A stretch of DNA of 64,000 nucleotides, taken from contig JACEEZ010010002.1 in assembly GCA_016584305.1 (NCBI GenBank), forward strand, positions 242,501 through 306,500, written 5' to 3'. This stretch comes from Chionoecetes opilio. Lineage: Eukaryota > Arthropoda > Malacostraca > Decapoda > Majidae. A program made the position numbers and the translations under genes. The notes under the pieces were generated by a model. That model was given only the letters and a program-made list of their open reading frames with translations, had not been told where the DNA came from and ran no database searches. Positions 11,401 to 20,300 of the stretch are shown one piece after another. Positions within the stretch are counted from its first letter, which is position 1. Each line of letters starts with the position of its first letter.

Positions 11401-13272
11401 CCAAGTCTCAATAATTCGTGAAAAAATACGGGCAAATACTATATGATGTGTGCATCTTATAAACAGTAACAGATCCTCGTTCAGTGTTGAAATCATGGAG
11501 CAATACATGTTTTGTTTTTTCGATAATTTGATCCTTTCAACCACTGAGTCAGATGTATTCCTCCAGTAAACACGTGAAAAATACGTCACATAAACACACA
11601 CAATCACACTGCGCCTGCAGGCATAGCTAATCACACACAAATATCCTCACAGCTCATTTAGAAGGAGGAACAAGTTAGACGTTAAAATGTAAACAAGACC
11701 CGCCTAAAATAAATAAACAAAATACAGCCATCAGGCGCGTGATTAATACATAAAAGGATGCGGAAATATCGAAATATATTCAAATACACAAAAATCCCCC
11801 TCCATTTGATGTAAAAAAAAAATATCAAAAAGATATCGCTAAAATCTACGGTGTTACTAAACGATTGAATCGTATTTATTTTACGAAGGCCTTAAGTATC
11901 GAAGACTTTATATGGGAAGTCATAAAAAGAGCTGGGGTTTTCATTAAGGCTATACAATCCATAATCGGTCCACGAATAAAAAAGTTACTATTCGTTTTAA
12001 ATACTAATTGGCACCACGTAAAATGGCGGCCAGGCCAGCCTTCCTCCGAGCCAATCAGAGGCCTGGAATCTCTCCCTACATCTCTCAGCCAATCAGCGGC
12101 CTTGCTCTGGTCTCAGCCAATCAGCGTTCATGAACCAGCTGGGCGGCGATGTTTAGTGTATATTCCCGATATATAGACCTTATTTAATGGGAAATAACGT
12201 GAGATTTACTCTTAAATACCTTATTTATGGCATATTAGTGGCAATAGGAGTATTGTTATTGATAAATATAGGGTGGACGATAATAAATTGCCGCCATATT
12301 AGCCTTTCAGCGTAATATTCTCCCTGAAATAAATGACATCATAGTTTGATGCCGGTAAATAGAATATTTTGACGTGTTTTCGCTAAGTGTTTCCCGCTGA
12401 ATACTACAGAGACGTACCCAGGGTATACCTTGATGCGCTGATCCTAGGTTCGAGTCCCGCGTGCCCGAGAGTAGCTTCTATGGACCACTGTGGCCCGCGC
12501 CGTACCCGTGGCCGCGGCGGTACGGGGCTGACGCCGTTACAGTGGACGAGAACTGCGCGTTCGCTCTTTAGGTCAGACACACACACTGGGGGGCTAACAC
12601 CTCACTCTTAGCCTCTCTCGCTTTACCACATACACCACACCTGTCATTACACACCTGTACGGCCTCGCAACACACCTGTCGCCTGTGTATCACCGTAAAT
12701 AAATGACTTGGAAGGTTCCTCTTATCCCCTCACACACCCGCCTTGCTGCCTCCCCACTCTGGCACACCCACACAACAGCTGGTCCCACCCTCCACACACA
12801 CACACACACATCCACACCCACCCCAATGCCACACCACACCCCGTCAGGACATGATCACGAGCCCCGCCCCACAAATCAAGGCCAGACAGGTGTACAGTGC
12901 CTGGCTCCCCTGACGTATCCATGTCTCAATGTCTCCACGTCATGGCTATAACCACCACACCACTCCCTGCCTCACCATACACACACACCACACATCACCA
13001 CACACCCACAAGGCGACCATCAACCCCACAATAGACATAATTAATAAAATACGAAAGAAAGTATTGCAGGAAATAGCATGATGGCTGAAGGTTTGCAATG
13101 TTATGAGACGCACTCCGTATTATCTAACCCAATATTTCTGTTATTATACCATTCCTAGTATTTCTAATAGGCCTGGAGTGAGGTAGAGAGGTTTAATGAG
13201 CTGTGGGCGGTGGAATATTAAGGTATTTACCGGTTGTGAGGCGTCAAAATCGCAGTAATTGTAAGAGTCCAT
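3066..13272 (-). CDS. PATL1: PAT1 homolog (PATL1 / Patr-1), mRNA decapping and P-body factor; 3' part off the left edge
   Basis: Pat1 proteins bridge the deadenylated mRNA end (Lsm1-7) to the DDX6/DCP1-DCP2 decapping machinery in cytoplasmic P-bodies (family knowledge). I joined seven coding exons on GT-AG sites with matching phases: 13231-13272, 9775-9936, 6661-6999, 5976-6090, 4854-5445, 4096-4312 and 3066-3341, giving 581 residues with no stop. Seen: an acidic N-terminus with EYDALNDETFGS (metazoan Pat1 has DQFNDDTFGS); a Gln/His/Pro-rich middle (about 220-400); LMTPREKGWLKYIQAMQL followed by PYRDDYYYV, like the mammalian LMTQREKDWV...PYLDDFYY block; and NSLGKLQVVSVNAPRKIID, like GSLGKLTVSSVNNPRKMID. 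Human PATL1 has 770 residues, so about 190 C-terminal residues (most of the PAT1 C-terminal domain) should lie left of position 1. The start MDSYNYCDFDASQP is a short first coding exon. Confidence 0.93.
3355..3508. repeat. (AAGT)n microsatellite
   Basis: AAGT repeat with a few AGGT variants; on the coding strand it is (ACTT)n leading into the acceptor of PATL1 exon 7. Confidence 0.97.
3534..4070 (-). mobile_element. CR1/Rex-like non-LTR retrotransposon, 3' end (longest copy)
   Basis: Minus-strand translation, with frameshifts, gives [40 protein letters not shown] and [16 protein letters not shown]: the reverse-transcriptase C-terminal region typical of CR1/Rex LINEs. The 3' end is CTTGTAGCTTCCTTATTTTC followed by TTCTTATG units instead of poly(A). 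5'-truncated and inactive. Confidence 0.85.
4096..4312 (-). CDS. PATL1: PATL1 coding exon 6 (residues 417-489)
   Basis: Acceptor TGTGTGCAG, donor GTGAGTGG, 217 nt, ends in phase 0. Contains DEYSCLMTPREKGWLKYIQ, a diagnostic Pat1 block just before the C-terminal domain. Confidence 0.92.
4485..4745 (-). mobile_element. tRNA-derived SINE
   Basis: Minus strand begins GTCGCCTCGTGGTGCAGTGG (A-box region) with B-box GGTTCGAATCC, then a body with TTGATAAATGGGTACC. Lies in a PATL1 intron, sense orientation. Confidence 0.85.
4854..5445 (-). CDS. PATL1: PATL1 coding exon 5, Gln/His-rich (residues 220-416)
   Basis: Acceptor CTGAGTAG, donor GTAAGC, 592 nt, phase 1 in and phase 2 out. Begins ALSPPAGMIQWQM, then runs of Gln and His (CAG/CAC/CAT repeats), ending RRSYEQRGG. 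An upstream AG (CATACAG) would put TAG in frame, which fixes the acceptor choice. Confidence 0.87.
5554..5763 (+). mobile_element. TTAA-flanked MITE, piggyBac-like
   Basis: Full-length copy of the 213 bp family (TTAACCCCTTGAGGCC to GGCGTGAAGGGGTTA), within a PATL1 intron. Confidence 0.75.
5810..5955. repeat. (TG)n/(TGTAC) microsatellite
   Basis: GT-rich run starting 20 bp downstream of the PATL1 exon 4 donor. Confidence 0.95.
5976..6090 (-). CDS. PATL1: PATL1 coding exon 4 (residues 182-219)
   Basis: Acceptor CTGTCCCCAG, donor GTACAG, 115 nt, ends in phase 1. Encodes PALRAEDLEKELARH and a Pro/Phe-rich stretch. A second in-phase donor (GTACTG) 6 nt downstream could add two residues. Confidence 0.82.
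6131..6370 (-). mobile_element. CR1/Rex-like LINE 3' end
   Basis: Tail begins about 41 bp upstream of the PATL1 exon 4 acceptor, sense to the gene. Confidence 0.85.
6387..6660. repeat. 20 bp minisatellite containing splice donors, about 13 copies
   Basis: Plus unit CGCCACTCACCTCACCAGGC; on the gene strand each unit carries GGTGAG and GAGGTGAGTGG, copies of the PATL1 exon 3 donor region. Array is contiguous with the true donor at 6660. Confidence 0.97.
6661..6999 (-). CDS. PATL1: PATL1 coding exon 3 (residues 69-181)
   Basis: Acceptor TGTCCACAG, donor GTGAGTGG, 339 nt, phase 0/0. Encodes ESALLNEQLQQLGLGG, a Gly/Pro-rich linker and SVKTVAELEQEMKLQ. The donor is the first unit of a 20 bp tandem array that fills the start of the intron (6387-6660). 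Confidence 0.9.
7092..7849. mobile_element. 758 bp TIR DNA transposon nested in a LINE
   Basis: Ends CACACAACCCTCGTTTTCCC and (reverse complement) CACACAGACCTCGTTTTCCC, with a TA target duplication confirmed by the uninterrupted LINE. Mariner-type by its TA site (inference). No transposase; inside lies a retroelement-like CPWC...HFLLQC fragment. Confidence 0.85.
7302..7571 (+). pseudogene. Fragment of LINE-type C-terminal zinc motif carried in the transposon
   Basis: Reads LHRLRQSPDPHCPWC then SETIEHFLLQCPHFHSHR, the CX2C...HX4C motif found after reverse transcriptase/RNase H in Jockey/R1/I-type LINEs. It has no upstream catalytic domain and belongs to a different LINE from the CR1/Rex-like family here. 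Confidence 0.6.
8058..9265. repeat. 38 bp minisatellite derived from a MITE end, about 31 copies
   Basis: Unit TAGCCAAGGAAAGATCTGGG plus CGTGAAGGGGTTAAGCAG is the terminal 30 bp of the TTAA-flanked MITE with its TTAA. Period 38 is not a multiple of 3 and no stop occurs, so long spurious ORFs appear in several frames. Confidence 0.97.
9281..9695 (-). mobile_element. CR1/Rex-like LINE 3' end
   Basis: Reads [40 protein letters not shown] and [16 protein letters not shown]. In PATL1 intron 2, sense orientation. Confidence 0.88.
9775..9936 (-). CDS. PATL1: PATL1 coding exon 2 (residues 15-68)
   Basis: Acceptor TTTGTTCAG, donor GTGGGT, 162 nt, phase 0 at both ends. It carries the conserved EYDALNDETFGS motif and GDWEENHQQLASLTEARRQ, a DDX6-binding-type N-terminal segment in Pat1 proteins. 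Confidence 0.9.
9955..9990 (-). mobile_element. LINE tail remnant at PATL1 exon 2 acceptor
   Basis: CATAGGAACATTAGAACATA matches only the TTCTTATG-type tail; it lies about 18 bp upstream of the acceptor at 9936. Confidence 0.5.
10320..10605. repeat. G-rich minisatellite (about 20 bp unit), quadruplex-prone
   Basis: Units of GTACAAGGGGGTCTGGGGGG, about 14 copies. Runs of 4-8 G on the plus strand repeat every 8-12 bp. In PATL1 intron 1. Confidence 0.95.
10715..11112. repeat. About 175 bp tandem duplication, 2.3 copies
   Basis: CCTTACATAGCCTTGAATATTGCA-type block (TTACATAGCCTTGAATATTG) recurs at about 10728, 10892 and 11070 with the same following text (AGAAATACCCATTTTTACC). Confidence 0.85.
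11113..11994. other. AT-rich intronic DNA, no feature seen
   Basis: PATL1 intron 1. Short ORFs only, none with recognisable motifs; no clear repeat ends. Confidence 0.5.
11995..12160. promoter_or_regulatory. Triple CCAAT-box (NF-Y) plus YY1-like module in PATL1 intron 1
   Basis: Three perfect GCCAATCA boxes at about 12050, 12088 and 12116 (38 and 28 bp spacing) follow an AAAATGGCGGCC YY1-like site at about 12020. NF-Y clusters plus YY1 mark housekeeping promoters, so this may be an alternative PATL1 promoter or an antisense/plus-strand start. Inference from motifs only. Confidence 0.45.
12370..12660. other. GC-rich segment with tRNA B-box-like motif
   Basis: GC-rich, CpG-containing stretch inside PATL1 intron 1. 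GGTTCGAGTCCCGC at about 12448 fits a tRNA B-box, suggesting a decayed tRNA-derived SINE, but no clear A-box partner or cloverleaf is visible. A short inverted pair of CCGCGGC/GTACCCGTG words lies at 12500-12530. Confidence 0.3.
12700..13080. other. CA/CACC-rich intronic DNA
   Basis: Loose CACACA/CCACACC simple sequence, no conserved motif found. Confidence 0.5.
13231..13272 (-). CDS. PATL1: PATL1 coding exon 1 (residues 1-14)
   Basis: ATG at 13272-13270 in context CTCCGATGG, encoding MDSYNYCDFDASQP, then donor GTAAAT at 13230. It ends in phase 0 and joins PEDGAVEGG of exon 2. Too short for ORF finders; supported by phase, donor and the acidic/aromatic Pat1-type N-terminus. Confidence 0.75.
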
Positions 13273-13500
13273 CGGAGTGAGCACAGAGAGGGGTCATGTT
13301 TTCCCTGGACTGCAATGGCGGACACATTTCTACCATTTATTTCTACGTTAATAATGCTTTACCGGGTGTTATAATAGCGATAAACCTTCAGAAACTAGCT
13401 ATTTTTAATCTATATTTTGTTTAATGCATGCACAGTTCACGTATAATCAAAATCTGTGTTATTTGAGAAGTTTAGCTCAGTGGCGGGAAATTTGAACTGA
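13273..13500 (-). promoter_or_regulatory. Probable PATL1 5' leader and promoter
   Basis: Directly upstream of the PATL1 start codon. It contains a GCAATGGCGGAC motif near 13308-13320 (YY1-like CGCCAT on the coding strand) and GGCGGGAAA near 13483-13491, an E2F-like site. TATA-less housekeeping promoter by inference; no transcription start can be seen. Confidence 0.4.
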
Positions 13501-13514
13501 TTTAAAGTTACTTT

Positions 13515-13725
13515 TAACCCCTTGAGGCCCAGAACGTAATTTTCATTGTAATTTGGGTACCATTAGACGATTTTGAGTTAATATTAGTAATATTTAATAC
13601 CTATGACCTGTTTAGTATCCTTGTCCATTAACAAATTTGGTATATTCAGTTACTTTTCGTAATTCAGTGGCTAACAACCGATGATTTTATATAGCAAAGG
13701 AAAGATGTGGGCGTGAAGGGGTTGG
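13515..13725 (+). mobile_element. TTAA-flanked MITE, piggyBac-like
   Basis: TTAACCCCTTGAGGCCCAGA to GGGCGTGAAGGGGTTGGTTA; the right TTAA is altered. About 250 bp upstream of the PATL1 start. Confidence 0.7.
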
Positions 13726-13749
13726 TTAAGAATGAGAGATTTGACGTAG

Positions 13750-13800
13750 CCTTGCACAGCCTCTTGTAGCTTCCTTATTTTCTTCTTATGTTCTTATGTC
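13750..13800 (+). mobile_element. LINE 3' tail
   Basis: GCCTCTTGTAGCTTCCTTAT followed by TTCTTATG units, plus orientation; 5'-truncated to about 45 bp. Confidence 0.7.
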
Positions 13801-13964
13801 AAAAGAATCCCACTGTCTCTTGCAGCCAGCCTGGAAGGAGTTGCCTTTTATTATCATCATTAGTAAAAGAAAGTTTGCAAGAGTCTGATAAAAGCAGCCA
13901 GCCTCCTCATGCGTGGCTAATCCTGCAAGCCCAGATCCACCTTTCATCCCTGGGCATAAGCTTG

Positions 13965-14940
13965 TATAGTCCTCTCTTAAAGCTTGTATAGTCCTCTCTT
14001 AAAGCTTGTATAGTTCTCTCTTAAAGCTTGTATAGTCCTCTCTTAAAGCTTGTATAGTTCTCTCTTAAAGCTTGTATAGTTCTCTCTTAAAGCTTGTATA
14101 GTTCTCTCTTAAAGCTTGTATAGTTCTCTCTTAAAGCTTGTATAGTCCTCTCTTAAAGCTTGTATAGTTCTCTCTTAAAGCTTGTATAGTTCTCTCTTAA
14201 AGCTTGTATAGTCCTCTCTTAAAGCTTGTATAGTCCTCTCTTAAAGCTTGTATAGTTCTCTCTTAAAGCTTGTATAGTTCTCTCTTAAAGCTTGTATAGT
14301 TCTCTCTTAAAGCTTGTATAGTCCTCTCTTAAAGCTTGTATAGTTCTCTCTTAAAGCTTGTATAGTTCTCTCTTAAAGCTTGTATAGTCCTCTCTTAAAG
14401 CTTGTATAGTCCTCTCTTAAAGCTTGTATAGTTCTCTCTTAAAGCTTGTATAGTTCTCTCTTAAAGCTTGTATAGTTCTCTCTTAAAGCTTGTATAGTCC
14501 TCTCTTAAAGCTTGTATAGTCCTCTTAAAGCTTGTATAGTCCTCTCTTAAAGCTTGTATAGTCCTCTTAAAGCTTGTATAGTCCTCTCTTAAAGCCTGTA
14601 TAGTCCTCTCTTAAAGCTTGTATAGTCCTCTCTTAAAGCTTGTATAGTTCTCTCTTAAAGCTTGTATAGTTCTCTCTTAAAGCTTGTATAGTCCTCTCTT
14701 AAAGCTTGTATAGTCCTCTCTTAAAGCTTGTATAGTCCTCTCTTAAAGCTTGTATAGTCCTCTCTTAAAGCTTGTATAGTCCTCTCTTAAAGCTTGTATA
14801 GTCCTCTCTTAAAGCCTGTATAGTCCTCTCTTAAAGCTTGTATAGTCCTCTCTTAAAGCTTGTATAGTCCTCTCTTAAAGCTTGTATAGTCCTCTCTTAA
14901 AGCTTGTATAGTCCTCTCTTAAAGCTTGTATAGTCCTTTT
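13965..14940. repeat. 22 bp minisatellite, about 44 copies
   Basis: Unit CTTGTATAGTCCTCTCTTAA plus AG, in two interleaved variants (TAGTCC/TAGTTC). It starts inside a decayed LINE copy (ATCCACCTTTCATCCC precedes it), so it was probably seeded there. Contains HindIII-type AAGCTT in every unit. Confidence 0.97.
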
Positions 14941-15246
14941 ACAGCTTTCCTGTGTCTGCCCAGTGACTGGTCTGGGGTGGGAAATGCTAATACAAGTTGC
15001 TGTTGAATCATTACCTTTGCTCACTAGACGTACTGATCGCTATAGGTCACTGTTAGCTTTGAGTGAAAGCTTCTAATGACTTTTACGTCCTAGAATATCC
15101 ATGTTGTACTTTTCTCAAAGGTTTGCCTGCTATCAACATATATCTATATCTATCTCTCTCTATATATATCTATCTATCTATATATGAGAGAAAGAAAATG
15201 TTACTCTTCCTACAGTACCGTCAGTCTGGCCTTTGGAAACATTGTA

Positions 15247-15590
15247 CATAAGAACATAAGAAAATAAGGAAGCTACAAGAGGCCGTGAGACCTACACGTG
15301 GTAGTTCCTGTCACCTAACACTACCTACATCCACCTTTCATCCCCATCCATGAACCTATCCAGCTCCTCTTTAAAGCTCCCTAATGACTCTGCACTAACT
15401 ACCTGTCTACTGAGACCATTCCAATCATTCACCACCCTATTTGTGAACCAGTTTTTCCCTATTTCCTTTCTAAATCTATGCTTTTCCAGCTTGAATCCGT
15501 TACTTCTTGTTCTACCCTGGTTAAAAGCCGTAAGAACTTTTCCTACCTCTCCTTTATTAAATCCCTTTATCCACTTAAATATTTTCCTTC
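15247..15590 (-). mobile_element. CR1/Rex-like LINE 3' end
   Basis: Tail, 3' UTR and truncated RT C-terminus, between the CTCF 3' end and the PATL1 start. Confidence 0.85.
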
Positions 15591-15777
15591 CCAGCTTGGT
15601 GACAATGGAGGTGCCGTCAATAACAATGTTAGATCAGCTTTCTCTTTCCAGTGCCCAGCCTTGTACTGTAAAACCTCTCTGCCAATGCTACTACTTGGGA
15701 CAACCTCACTGCAATCCCCAGCCTATTTTTTTCAGTCATTGGAATAATGGAAGGTTCGAGGCACCACCACTCCCTAA

Positions 15778-15987
15778 AGTCTGTTTTTTTTAACGAGGCC
15801 AAAATTTAATTCTATCGTAAGGTCTCATGCTTAAAATGATGCCTATGTTTACCTGATAATAGGGTTAACTATGATCAAATATAGCAGACATTTAGAAGAA
15901 CCGTACTATTCCCTTCTCCCGGCATCAAATATCAGGCAGTAAGCAGCAAGGGGGCAGGATTTTTCACCTCGTTAAAAAAAATAAGAC
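15778..15987. mobile_element. TA-flanked MITE with TTAACGAGG ends
   Basis: Ends GTCTGTTTTTTTTAACGAGG and (reverse complement) [25 protein letters not shown]; internal GCAAGGGGGCAGGATTT. Same family as 51062-51268. Confidence 0.75.
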
Positions 15988-16171
15988 TATATGTAGCGCC
16001 TCCTTCTCAGGGTTACTCTTAGACCAGTGTGTTTCTAAAGCCCCGTACACACTACCTCTCACCACCCTCGGCGCTTCCCGTCCATCGAGTGTTCGTCACT
16101 CAAAAGTGGCAGTGTGGACAACATGCCGACGAACAAAATGTAACTGAAGGCACACAGCTCTGGCAATGGCA

Positions 16172-16358
16172 TTTAGGCCCAGAACGTAATTTCCATTGTA
16201 ATTTGGGTACCATTAGATGATTTTTAGTGAATATAAGCAATGTTTTATAGCTATGACCTGTTTAGTATCCTTGTTCACTAGTTAATTTGGTATATTCAGT
16301 TACTTTTTGTAATTTTTTGGCTAACAACATACGAAAGATCTGGGTGTGAAGGGGTTAA
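16172..16358 (+). mobile_element. TTAA-flanked MITE copy, left end missing
   Basis: Starts at GGCCCAGAACGTAATTTCC and ends GTGTGAAGGGGTTAA. Confidence 0.7.
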
Positions 16359-16417
16359 ACACAAGAGGCATTTTCCCTCCAGCCGCTGACCCTCAACTGG
16401 TTTGCTGCTCTGACACT

Positions 16418-16550
16418 TAAGAAAATAAGAAAATAAGGAAGCTACAAGAGGCTGGGAGACCTACACGAGGTAGTTCCTGTTACTTAACTTACCTATATCC
16501 ACCTCTCTTCCCCATCCATGAATTTATCCAGACTCCTTTTAAAGCTCCCA
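16418..16550 (-). mobile_element. CR1/Rex-like LINE 3' end (short)
   Basis: Tail plus about 110 bp of 3' UTR/ORF end; in the CTCF 3' flank. Confidence 0.8.
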
Positions 16551-16765
16551 ACTTTGCTGACAGGAAAACAGAGCCAATCTTAACATTTTGCTTTATTTAC
16601 ATAGAAGGACAACAAGAGGCAGAGCTGCCGTGCCAGGTTTTATCGCTTGTAAAAATACCTCACAGAGGTAAAGATATTGTGGCACATAAGCTGAAATCAG
16701 TGATGGGCATTTTTGGTTTTCATGTCATGCAAACTACAGGGCGTGCGAGGGTTGCAGCACTGCCG

Positions 16766-17312
16766 GAGGAGGAGGAGGAGGCAGCAGGAGGAGGAGGAGG
16801 AGGAGGCAGCAGGAGAAGGAGGAGGAGGAGGAGGAGGAGGAAGGAGGAGGAGGAGGAGGAGGAGGCAGCAGGAGGAGGAGGAGGAGGCAGCAGGAGGAGG
16901 AGGAGGAGGCAGCAGGAGGTGGAGGCAGAAGGGATAGAGGAATAGAGGAGGAGGAGGAAGAGGAGGCAGTCGGGATAGAGGAGGAGGAGGAGTAGTAAGA
17001 AGAGGAGGAGGAAGAGGCAGAAGGGATAGAGGAAGAGAGGAGGAGGAGGCAGAAGGGACAGAGGAGGAGGAGGAGTGGCAGAAGGGAATTTTTTGGCTAA
17101 CAACATACGAAAGATCTGGGTGTGAAGGGGTTAAACACAAGATACCTAGGAGGAGGAGGAGGAGGAGGAGTGGCAGAAGGGATAAAGGAGGAGGAAGAGG
17201 AGGAGGGTTAGAGGAGGAGGAGAAGGAGGAGGCAGAAGGGACAGAGGAATATAGGAGGAGGAGGAGGCAGAAGGGATAGAGGAGGAAGAGGAGGAAGAGG
17301 AAGAGACCAGCT
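16766..17312. repeat. Polypurine GGA/GCAGGA array
   Basis: Nearly uninterrupted purine (GGA)n with GGCAGCAGGA variants, just past the CTCF stop codon and probably within its 3' UTR. Split by a 56 bp insert at 17088-17143. Confidence 0.95.
17088..17143 (+). repeat. 56 bp duplicate of the MITE end, inserted in the GGA array
   Basis: From AATTTTTTGGCTAACAACAT to GGGGTTAAACACAAGA, apparently identical to 16310-16365 and including 10 bp beyond the MITE end. Confidence 0.85.
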
Positions 17313-17326
17313 GACGTCGCCTTGAG

Positions 17327-17368
17327 CTATTCTCCAAACTCCAGGTGGATTTGGCTTTCGTCTTCATC
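17327..17368 (-). CDS. CTCF: CTCF last coding exon
   Basis: Acceptor [24 protein letters not shown] then TAG at 17329-17327. An acidic C-terminus is usual for CTCF. The 3' UTR would run into a GGA-rich tract; a minus-strand AATAAA at about 16590-16595 is a candidate poly(A) signal. Confidence 0.75.
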   Translation of the reverse strand, partial: DEDESQIHLEFGE

Positions 17369-20300
17369 CTGAAAGGGAAAGAAGAAATATATGTAGTCAA
17401 AGGCATGAATTCAATAGACATATGAGGATTACTGGAACTTAATAAAACCTACAAAATGGGGGAAAAAAAATAAAAATGCTGCCAGAACGATAACATAAAT
17501 GAACAAATACCATGACAAACACAAGACACACTTCAGACTCACATCAAAACCAAAACAAGAGTCCATTTCCTTCTGCACCTCCTTCTTTGTCTCCACGCCC
17601 CCGACCACCTCTGTCTTGAGCACCTTCTTGTGTTGCAGCTCAAGCAGCGTGGACCCCGACACCAAGCACGCTCCCTCCACACTGCCTGCAACAACAGCAA
17701 CAACAACACTCTTAACACACTGACTCACAAAAACAGCAACACTCTTAACACACTGACGCACAACAACAACAACACTCTTAACACACTGACTCACAACAAC
17801 AACACTCTTAACACACTGACTCACAACAACAGCAACACTCTTAACACACTGACTCACAACAACAACTCTTAACACACTGACTCACAACAACAGCAACACT
17901 CTTAACACACTGACTCACAACAACAGCAAAACTCTTAACACACTGACTCACAACAGCAACACTCTTAACACACTGACTCACAACAACAACACTTAACACA
18001 CTGACTCACAACAACAGCAACACTCTTAACACAGACTCACAACAACAACAACACTCTTAACACACTGACTCACAAAAACAACACTCTTAACACACTGACT
18101 CACAACAACAGCAACACACTGACTCACAACAACAGCAACACTCTTAACACACTGACTCACAACAATAGCACACTCTTAACACACTGACTCACAACAACAG
18201 CAACACTCTTAACACACTGACTCACAACAACAACACACTCTTAACACACTGACTCACAACAACAGCAACACTCTTAACACACTGACTCACAACAACAGCA
18301 ACACTCTTAACACACTGACTCACAACAACAGCAACACTCTTAACACACTGACTCACAACAACAGCAACACTCTTAACACACCGACTCACAACAGCAACAC
18401 TCTTAACACCACTGACTCACACAACAGCAACACTCTTAACACTGACTCACAACAACAACACACTCTTAACACACTGACTCACAACAACAACACACTCTTA
18501 ACACACTGACTCACAACAACAGCAACACTCTTAACACACTGACTCACAACAACAGCAACACTCTTAACACACTGACTCACAACAACAGCAACACTCTTAA
18601 CACACTGACTCACAACAACAGCAACACTCTTAACACACTGACTCACAACAACAACACACTTAACACACTGACTCACAACAACAGCAACACTCTTAACACA
18701 CTGACTTACAACAACAGCAACACTCTTAACACACTGACTCACAACAACAGCAACACTCTTAACACACTGACTCACAACAACAACAACACACTGACTCACA
18801 ACAACAGCAACACTCTTAACACACTGACTCACAACAACAGCAACACTCTTAACACACTGACTCACAACAACACACTCTTAACACACTGACTCACAACAAC
18901 AACACTCTTAACACACTGACTCACAACAACAACAACACTCTTAACACACTGACTCACAACAACAGCAACACTCTTAACACACTGACTCACAACAACAGCA
19001 ACTCTCTTAACACACTGACTCACAACAACAGCACACTCTTAACACACTGACTCACAACAACAACAACACTCTTAACACACTGACTCAACAACAACACACT
19101 GACTCACAACAACAGCAACACTCTTAACACACTGACTCACAACAACAACACTCTTAACACACTGACTCACAACAACAGCAACACTCTTAACACACTGACG
19201 CACAACAACAGCAACACTCTTAACACACTGACTCACAACAACAGCAACACTCTTAACACACTGACTCACAACAACAACACTCTTAACACACTGACTCACA
19301 CAACAGCAACACTCTTAACACACTGACTCACAACAACAACACACTCTTAACACTGACTCACAACAACAACACACTCTTAACACACTGACTCACAACAACA
19401 GCAACACTCTTAACACACTGACTCACAACAACAGCAACACTCTTAACACACTGACTCACAACAACAGCAACACCCTTAACACACTGACTCACAACAACAA
19501 CAACACACTGACTCACAAAACAGACAAACACACACTGACTCACAACAACAGCAACACTCTTAACACACTGACTCACAACAGCAACTCTTAACACACTGAC
19601 TCACAACAACAGCAACACTCTTAACACACTGACTCACAACAACAGCAACACTCTTAACACACTGACTCACAACAACAGCAACACTCTTAACACACTGACT
19701 CACAACAACAACAACACTCTTAACACACTGACTCACAACAACAAACACTCTTAACACACTGACTCACAACACAACACACTCTTAACACACTGACTCACAA
19801 CAACCATCACACACTCCACTAAGCAACACTTTACCCTGACTCACAACAAACAGCAACACTCTTAACACACTGACTCACAACAACAGCAACACTCTTAACA
19901 CACTGACTCACAACAACAGCAACACTCTTAACACACTGACTCACAACAACAACACAACTGACTCACAACAACAGCAACACTCTTAACACACTGACTCACA
20001 ACAACAACAACACTCTTAACACACTGACTCACAACAACAACACTCTTAACACACTGACTCACAACAACAACACTCTTAACACACTGACTCACAACAACAG
20101 CAACACTCTTAACACACTGACGCACAACAACAACACACTCTTAACACACTGACTCACAACAACAACATACTCTTAACACACTGACTCACAAAACAGCAAC
20201 ACTCTTAACACACTGACTCACAACAACACACACTGCTACACACATGACACTCACGAACAACACAACACTCTTAACACACTGACGCACAACAACAGCAACA

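Noticed and set aside
16679..17140. Arg/Glu- and Ser/Pro/Leu-rich ORFs near the CTCF stop
   Set aside because: Polypurine GGA array in the probable 3' UTR.
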